Source: Excoecaria cochinchinensis (lineage: Eukaryota; Streptophyta; Magnoliopsida; Malpighiales; Euphorbiaceae). From it: a stretch of 64,000 nt of DNA. The first letter of the stretch is position 1; the number at the start of each line of letters is the position of its first letter. Shown here one piece after another: positions 58,113 to 64,000 of the stretch. A program made the translations under genes and the position numbers. The notes below the pieces were generated by a model. That model was not told the DNA's origin. It worked only from the letters and a program-made list of their open reading frames with translations, and made no database searches. The DNA lies in NCBI GenBank assembly GCA_947683425.1, contig CANTUQ010000070.1, positions 9,813,501-9,877,500 on the forward strand, read 5' to 3'.

Positions 58113-59436
58113 TGAAGTGATTATTACTCAAACTTTTATAAGGTGTATTTTATTTTTATAACTAAGCGACATGTTATTAATATACCCCATCACACCCATA
58201 ATCGAATACAAGTAGAAAATTTAGAGCGTTGGATATCCGAGCTGCCCAATATCAAAAACTAATAACTTTGATGTCATGTTAAGAAAATGGGCTTGGACTT
58301 AACATCAACCCCCAAAATCTAGTTTGTGAAATGAAAATTGTCTAAGTATTTATAAAGAGTGTTATTTATTTGTAACTAGCCGACTTAGAATGTAAGACGT
58401 GTGGCCGGATAAGAAGTGTATTTGGTCAATACTTTTATTTACATTAAACTCATATTAAGTTAGAATTAGGATTTTTATTTTGTTTAATAGTAAATTAGTT
58501 TTTGATATACGTACTAAATCTAATTTTAAAGGGTATATAAATTAGTTATCTTTCCGGTCTAATCAAGATTGCAGACAAAAACAAAATACAAAAAGAACGT
58601 ATTTTGGCTTCCTATCAAGCATCTGCTGTATAAAAATGGTTAACAAAAAGAAACTAGTTTACACGGTTCGTGATTGTAAAATTCCTTTAAATTATGTCAA
58701 ATTCCGTTTAAAGTAAGTGATCTATTCACTTTTTTTTTTCTATGTGATTATTATTATATTCAACATCTGAATGAACATTAATATTTATTCTTAGATTATT
58801 ATTTTGATGATTATTTCAATTATGACGTTTGTTTTAATTATGAAATTTTTTGATACGTATGAAATTTAAAAATAAAACAAAAGTAAATAAAATAATATTG
58901 GTAACCCGTAGCAAAGCTCAATTGCCGCCTATTGATTGCCGTCCAAATGGAAGTAAAAAATGTTGTAATTAAGTTTGTATTTAGGGCAACGAAATTAAAA
59001 AAAAAAGTAGAACAGCGCCACCTTTTGTTTGTGCAGCAAGAAATATCAAGTTTTATATTAAGGGATTTGGAATGTAGGATGCAAAGGTAGCAGTTATTGT
59101 GCCATAAAGTTTGCTGCCATAATGTGGTAAATGAAACAAAACTTTTGTTTAGGGCAACCTAAGAAAATAAAATAATAATAATGGTAATGGATGCTGCCGT
59201 AATGTATATCATACTAATGTAGGAAGTTGCGTCTAATTAGGATTGTTATTGTTTGGTTTTGTTTGAAATTATTATTCATGGCAAATTACTTTTTGATCCA
59301 TAAAGTTTATTGATGTTGTATAAATTGATTTTAAAGTTTTGATTTTCACGTTTTGGTCATATTAATGTTATTTTGACCTATAATCAAAAATTTAATCTTA
59401 ATTTATCTCATGGATATATTATTATTATTTTATTGC

Positions 59437-59467
<31 letters not shown>

Positions 59468-59901
59468 TTGTTAATATAGTATGATCAAAATTAATTTGTT
59501 AGTCACTAAAGTGGCCAAATTAATTTGAATGTATAGTCATATAATTTATATATTTTATCAAATGCTATTATAAAAAATTTATTGGTTGATAAAAATTAAG
59601 ATATTTATTCAAAAGTAAATCAATGTTCTATAACTAATAAATATAAAGGAAAAAATTGATATACTATTGTCACACACACACACACATATATAGTTATCCA
59701 AATATGCTATATGTATTTGGTAAAATTGATTTAATTTTCTCATAAAGTTTAAATAGCATTCTAACGATAGTAATGATATGTATTGTTGTGTTTATCCAAA
59801 AAAAAAATCTGCAATATATATTTAATGCATGTGCTTCCAGTATAAATCTGTTAATAAGTAAGCGTTTATATATTTACAACTATTAGCTTTCACTCTCAAA
59901 C
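58113..59901. other. Intergenic, no supported gene
   Basis: AT-rich spacer with an (ATT)n tract (about 59437-59465) and a (CA)n/(TA)n stretch (about 59670-59690). No coding evidence. Confidence 0.5.
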
Positions 59902-60653
59902 TTCTTCTGTTGCCTTATTCATTGGTGTGAATTTTTTTGAATGGAGCAAGCAAGTCACTTTTCATTTAGGTGCTTTGGATCTTGACTTGGCGCTATTAGA
60001 GGATAAGTCTACCGACATTAATGACACTAGTATAGAGGCTGAAAAGGCACACCATAAGACATAGACAAGGTCCAATAGATTATGCTTGAATTTTATGCGA
60101 ATACAATTACCAATAACATTAAGTATACTCTTCCTAACACTGAAAATCAGAATGCTAAAAATTTTCTTAAGCTAGTGAAAGATAAGTTTCGTTCTGCTGA
60201 TAAGGCACTTGCAGGGACACTTATGGCTGAACTCACAGCCATAAAGCTTGATGGATCGAAGAGTATGCAACAATATGTTCTTCTGTTGCCTTATTCACTG
60301 GTGTGAATTTTTCTTAATGGAGCAAGCAAGTCACTTTCCATTTATGTGCTTTGGATCTTGACTTGGCGCTATTATAGGATAAGTCTATTGACAATAATGA
60401 TACTAGTATAGTGGCTGAAAAGACACACCATAAGATATAGACAAGGTCCAATAGATTATATTTGAATTTTATGCGAATAACAATTGCCAACAACATTAAG
60501 TCTACTCTTCCTAGCACTGAAAATCAGAATGCTAAATATTTTCTTAAGCTGGTGGAAAATAAGTTTCGTTATGCTAATAAGGCATTTGCAGGAACACTTA
60601 TGGCTGAACTCACGGCCATGAAGTGTGATGGATCGAAGAGTATGAAGCAACAT
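59902..60653 (+). repeat. 376-bp tandem duplication within Copia-3 gag
   Basis: 59902-60277 and 60278-60653 are near-identical units starting ttcttctgttgccttattca. Only the second copy continues into the rest of gag. The junction at 60277/60278 joins mid-gag back to upstream leader. Confidence 0.9.
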
Positions 60654-62190
60654 GTTCTTGAAATGACTAATATTGCAGCGAGACTTAAGACACTAAGTAT
60701 GACTATAGAAGACTCGTTCTTAGTGCAATTTATCATGAACTCACTTCCTGCTGAATATGGACCATTTCACATCAATTATAATGCATTAAAAGATAAGTGG
60801 AACATTGATGAACTGTCCAGTAAGCTCATTTAGGAGGAAACGAGATTAAAGAAATAAGGAGTTCATTCTATTAACTTAGTGGGTCAAGGATCTGGAAAGA
60901 AAACCAAAACCAAAGGCCAAGAATTTTAAGAAAAAGGAACCTGCTAATGTTTTACAGGTTACTAATGATGAAAGGAAGGGACAAAAATTCGATAAATGTC
61001 ACTTCTACAAGAAGTAAGGATATTATTAGAAAGATTGCCTAAAACGAAAGGCTTGGTTCGAAAAGAAATGTATACATTATGTTTTCGTATGCTTTGTATC
61101 AAACTTTTTTGAAATTCTTTCTAATACTTGGTGGTTTGATTCTGATACCACTACTCATATTTCCAATATTATGCAGGAATTCCTTACAATCCAAACCATA
61201 AGCCCAATTAGCAAATTTCTGTTTATGGGGAACCGAGTGAAGGCCACAACTGAAGGTGTAGGGACTTACCGGTTGACATTAGATACTGGACATCACTTGA
61301 ATCTAATGAATACTCTCTATGTACCTTCGATTTCTAGAAATTTAATTTTTGTTTCTAGACTTGATGCTAGCGGATATACCTTTAGGGTGGCCATGGTTAT
61401 TTCAATTTGTATAAAAATTATTCCTTTATCGATCTTGTAATGCTTATGGATGATTTATATAAAATGAAACTTGATGATATTTTTTTCTGAATCCCTATTT
61501 TGTGTTAATCATAACATTGGAATGAAACATAGTTTGGTGAATGAAAATTTTGCTTACTTCTGACATAAACGTTTAGGTCAAATATCCAAAGAAAGATTAT
61601 AAAGATTAGTAAAAAATGAGATTCTATCGAATCTGAATTTTACTGATCTTGGCTTATGTGTGGAATGTATTAAGGGCAAGCAAACCAAATATAGCAAGAA
61701 AGGAGCCACAAGAAGCAGTTAGCTTCTTGAAATAATACATACTGATATTTGCGGACCTTTTGACACTTCGTCCTTTAATAGAGAAAAATACTTCATCACC
61801 TTTATAGATATTTTTTTCACAGTATGGATATATCTATTTGCTGCATGAAAAATCTCAAGTTGTAAATACCCTTGAGGTGTTTGTAAAAGAGGTTGAAAGG
61901 TAATTAGATAGAAAAGTAAAAATTATAAGATAAGATAGAGGTGGTGAGTATTATGAAAAGTATGATGAATCTGGATAGTGTTCTGATTCGTTTGCTAAGT
62001 TCCTCAAAACTCATGCCATATGTGCACAGTATACTATACCAGGCACACCGCAACAGAATAGTGTGGTAGAAAAGCGAAATAGAACATTAATGGATATGGT
62101 TAGGAGGTTGATGAGTAATACCTCATTTTCCAAAAGTTTATGGATGCACGCATTAAGAACTGCTGTGTATTTGTTAAATAGGGTTCTTGT
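59902..62190 (+). mobile_element. Broken Copia element of a second lineage
   Basis: gag (NIKYTLPNTENQNAKNFLKL, GSKSMQQYV, then FLVQFIMNSLPAEYGPFH), a degenerate zinc knuckle, the protease region (WWFDSDTTTHISN, ending LYVPSISRNLIFVSRLDASG), an integrase pre-core (about 61550-61720) and core (VVEKRNRTLMDMVRRLMSN, SKSLWMHALRTAVYLLNRV) follow in order. No 5' LTR or primer-binding site is seen. It stops abruptly in integrase at about 62190, where different sequence begins. It carries numerous stops. Sequence style differs clearly from the two elements at 2327 and 42550. Confidence 0.85.
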
Positions 62191-63302
62191 GATGCGCGCC
62201 GGAACCAGCAAGGCCCTCTTCGGGAATCCGCTTTTAGGATTCGAGGGATAGGTTCGCGTCTTTTCCGATTTTAGGTGTTATGAGATATTTTCGGCACCTC
62301 CTTTTACAATAGAACATTGAAAATGACCATCCATCGCCATAACACCTTTAGGCACTTTTGAGGTATTTTGGAGTCGCCACCCAGTTTATAAGAAACTAGG
62401 AAAAACCTCTATTGGTCTAAACCAGAGAGGGTGTCCGGAACTTCACACTTATTGGTGCCTTGGTTAATTATAAATGAGTTTTTAAATTATAAAATTTCAT
62501 TTCTCATCTCACGCAATTAATGCATTGAATTTAAAGCACACATCATTCACATATGTAAAGCGGTAAATATAATTAAAGATAAAAATAAATTACAATAAAA
62601 TTAGGGGCGAAATACAACCCCCATTGTAAATAAAACATAAATCATACATAAAGCGGGATATTTATTAATGTTGGGGACGTTGGTCCTCTCATGCACAATT
62701 AAAGAAAATCATTTTAAAGTGACAATTTATTTTTGATGAAAAACTAGGACATTGGTCCCATTTTATTAGAAAACCCAGGTTTATTTGTAGAAATATTTTT
62801 GTGTGATTTTTGATTAAGCGTGCAAAAAATAAATGGTTTAATTAATTATTACATGCCAAATAACTCAATAAAACAGACAAAGGAAAAATAACAAGTACAA
62901 TGAAAAATAACAACTCCTCGGATCTCCTCCTTCATTCGCACGGGCGCTCAAACAGGGAAATACAAGTATTTGACACCAACAACAAACACAAATAAACTTA
63001 ATATTAGTAATCAAAACAAGAAAATCAATTAGACATTTATAACAATGCATAAATTAAATGAAACATGCATATCATGTGATAAATACATTAAATGACATAT
63101 TAAAATAAATTAACAAATTAATAGATAACTATTTAAAACACAAAGTAATAATAATAACAATAACAACAACAACAAAAATAATAATAACAATAATAATGAT
63201 AATAATAACGATAAACGATGATAGTAACAATAAATAACACTAATAACAATATACTAACGACATATATAATGATGATAATAACAAAAAATAAGTAAATAGG
63301 TA

Positions 63303-63303
<1 letters not shown>

Positions 63304-63354
<51 letters not shown>
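63304..63354. repeat. (AAT)n microsatellite
   Basis: About 17 AAT units. The preceding 150 bp are also made of AAT/AAC-rich triplets. Confidence 0.95.
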
Positions 63355-63355
<1 letters not shown>

Positions 63356-63849
63356 GGATGAACAATTAAAAGAAAATGGGAACAAATAACAACATTAAAA
63401 GTTAGATCTACATCTAAGAACAATATTAAAGGTTAGATCTACATCTAAAATAAATCAACAACAAATATATAGATCTACATGTTTACTAATTTAAATATTA
63501 GCAAAAATGATAAAAATAAAAATTAAATCAAGAGATCGAGTCTAGAATGTTTACTCTCAGATTTGACTGACTTTAGGCCGGATGTTCGAATGCTTCGGCC
63601 CCACACGCTTCACGAGAAGGCAAAATATCAAAAACGCAAATTTTTAATATTTTGCTCTTGAAAAGATGAAAAAAGAAATTTTTAGAAGAAAAATCGGATC
63701 TTTTTTAGAGAGAGCTCTTTTTTTTTTCCCTAAGATTTTTCAATCCCAAATCTTGTGCTCTTTTTTCCCCCCTAAGATTTTTCAATCCCAAATCTTTTTC
63801 TCTTCTTCTTTTCAAATGAAATGAAATCCTATTTATAGGCACGATAGAC

Positions 63850-64000
63850 CGACGGGCTGCCCGCCCGTCGAGCCACCGACGGGCTGCCCGCTCGTCGAAA
63901 GTCATCGATGGGCTGCCCATCCGTCGAGCCACCGACGGGCTGCCCGCCCGTCGAGCCACCGACGGGCTGCCCGCTCGTCGAAAGTCATCGATGGGCTGCC
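63850..64000. repeat. GC-rich tandem repeat of hairpin monomers (83-bp higher-order unit)
   Basis: Monomers: A (27 bp, cgacgggctgcccgcccgtc core then gagccac) at 63850-63876 and 63933-63959; B (29 bp, ending gaaagtcat) at 63877-63905 and 63960-63988; C (27 bp, cgatgggctgcccatccgtc core) at 63906-63932 and from 63989 to the edge. The order A-B-C repeats every 83 bp. Each monomer core is self-complementary. The array continues beyond the window. Confidence 0.92.

Larger units (their letters stand above)
62191..64000. mobile_element. Retroelement-like sequence truncating Copia-3, runs off the window
   Basis: It begins TGATGCGCGCCGGAACC right at the break in the Copia integrase. It contains gagtcgccacccagtt, aaacctctattggtctaaa and gagagggtgtccggaacttc, text I associate with plant Gypsy (Tat/Ogre-like) non-coding regions. 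No coding domain is visible. The TG start could be an LTR end, but the other end is outside the window. The family is a guess. Confidence 0.45.

Noticed and set aside
63133..63423. Tyr-rich minus ORF
   Set aside because: Translation of the (AAT)n microsatellite.
63705..63959. 84-codon minus ORF with ARRAGSPS-type repeats
   Set aside because: Created by the GC-rich tandem repeat; no evidence of coding use.
1..64000. CRISPR arrays, bacterial operons, phage or defence systems
   Set aside because: No such structures; the window is plant nuclear DNA and its tandem repeats are microsatellites, TE duplications and a hairpin satellite.

Overview
The window is a stretch of an AT-rich eudicot nuclear genome. 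The evidence is plant-only gene families, spliced genes with GT-AG introns, tRNA-iMet-primed Copia elements, a plant-type LINE, Stowaway and hAT MITEs, and many (AT)n and (ATT)n microsatellites. I cannot name the species from sequence alone.

Layout: the last exon of a BREVIS RADIX-like gene (174-333, +); a deleted Copia element in reverse orientation (2327-6429); a small hAT element with a transposase stub (8549-9341); an IDA-like peptide-hormone gene (10220-10468, -); Stowaway MITEs; a U-box E3 ligase of the PUB27/28 type (16695-17927, +); a decayed LINE (about 18.5-24.8 kb) broken by a LTR-like insertion that contains a long hairpin with a tRNA-like loop; two related hAT MITEs with 8-bp target duplications (26.9-27.9 and 28.5-29.2 kb); a chloroplast MITOFERRIN-LIKE 1 carrier (31650-32849, -) head-to-head with a lectin receptor kinase of the LecRK-S.6 type (34651-36729, +), with a TIR transposon between them; broken pieces of a coiled-coil gene (38.9-40.4 kb); a six-exon PHD-finger/AIPP2-like gene (41180-49473, +) whose second intron holds a 4.9-kb Copia element; a foldback repeat (51.4-51.9 kb); a VQ-motif MKS1-like gene (53021-53743, -); an ankyrin pseudogene (57.7-58.1 kb); a third, 5'- and 3'-broken Copia element (59.9-62.2 kb) with a 376-bp tandem duplication; and a further retroelement-like sequence up to the right edge, ending in a GC-rich hairpin satellite.

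The functional genes do not form a cluster or pathway. They are ordinary plant genes for abscission-type peptide signalling, ubiquitination, plastid iron transport, receptor kinase signalling, chromatin reading and MAPK/WRKY-linked defence. From memory, the MFL1/LecRK-S.6 pair is also adjacent in Arabidopsis (AT5G42130/AT5G42120), which supports both identifications. I see no convincing new multi-gene system. The most interesting signals are structural: the zinc finger split by a retrotransposon-loaded intron, an adjacent 96-nt stop-free in-frame intron, the long hairpin with tRNA-like loop, and the hairpin satellite at the right edge.
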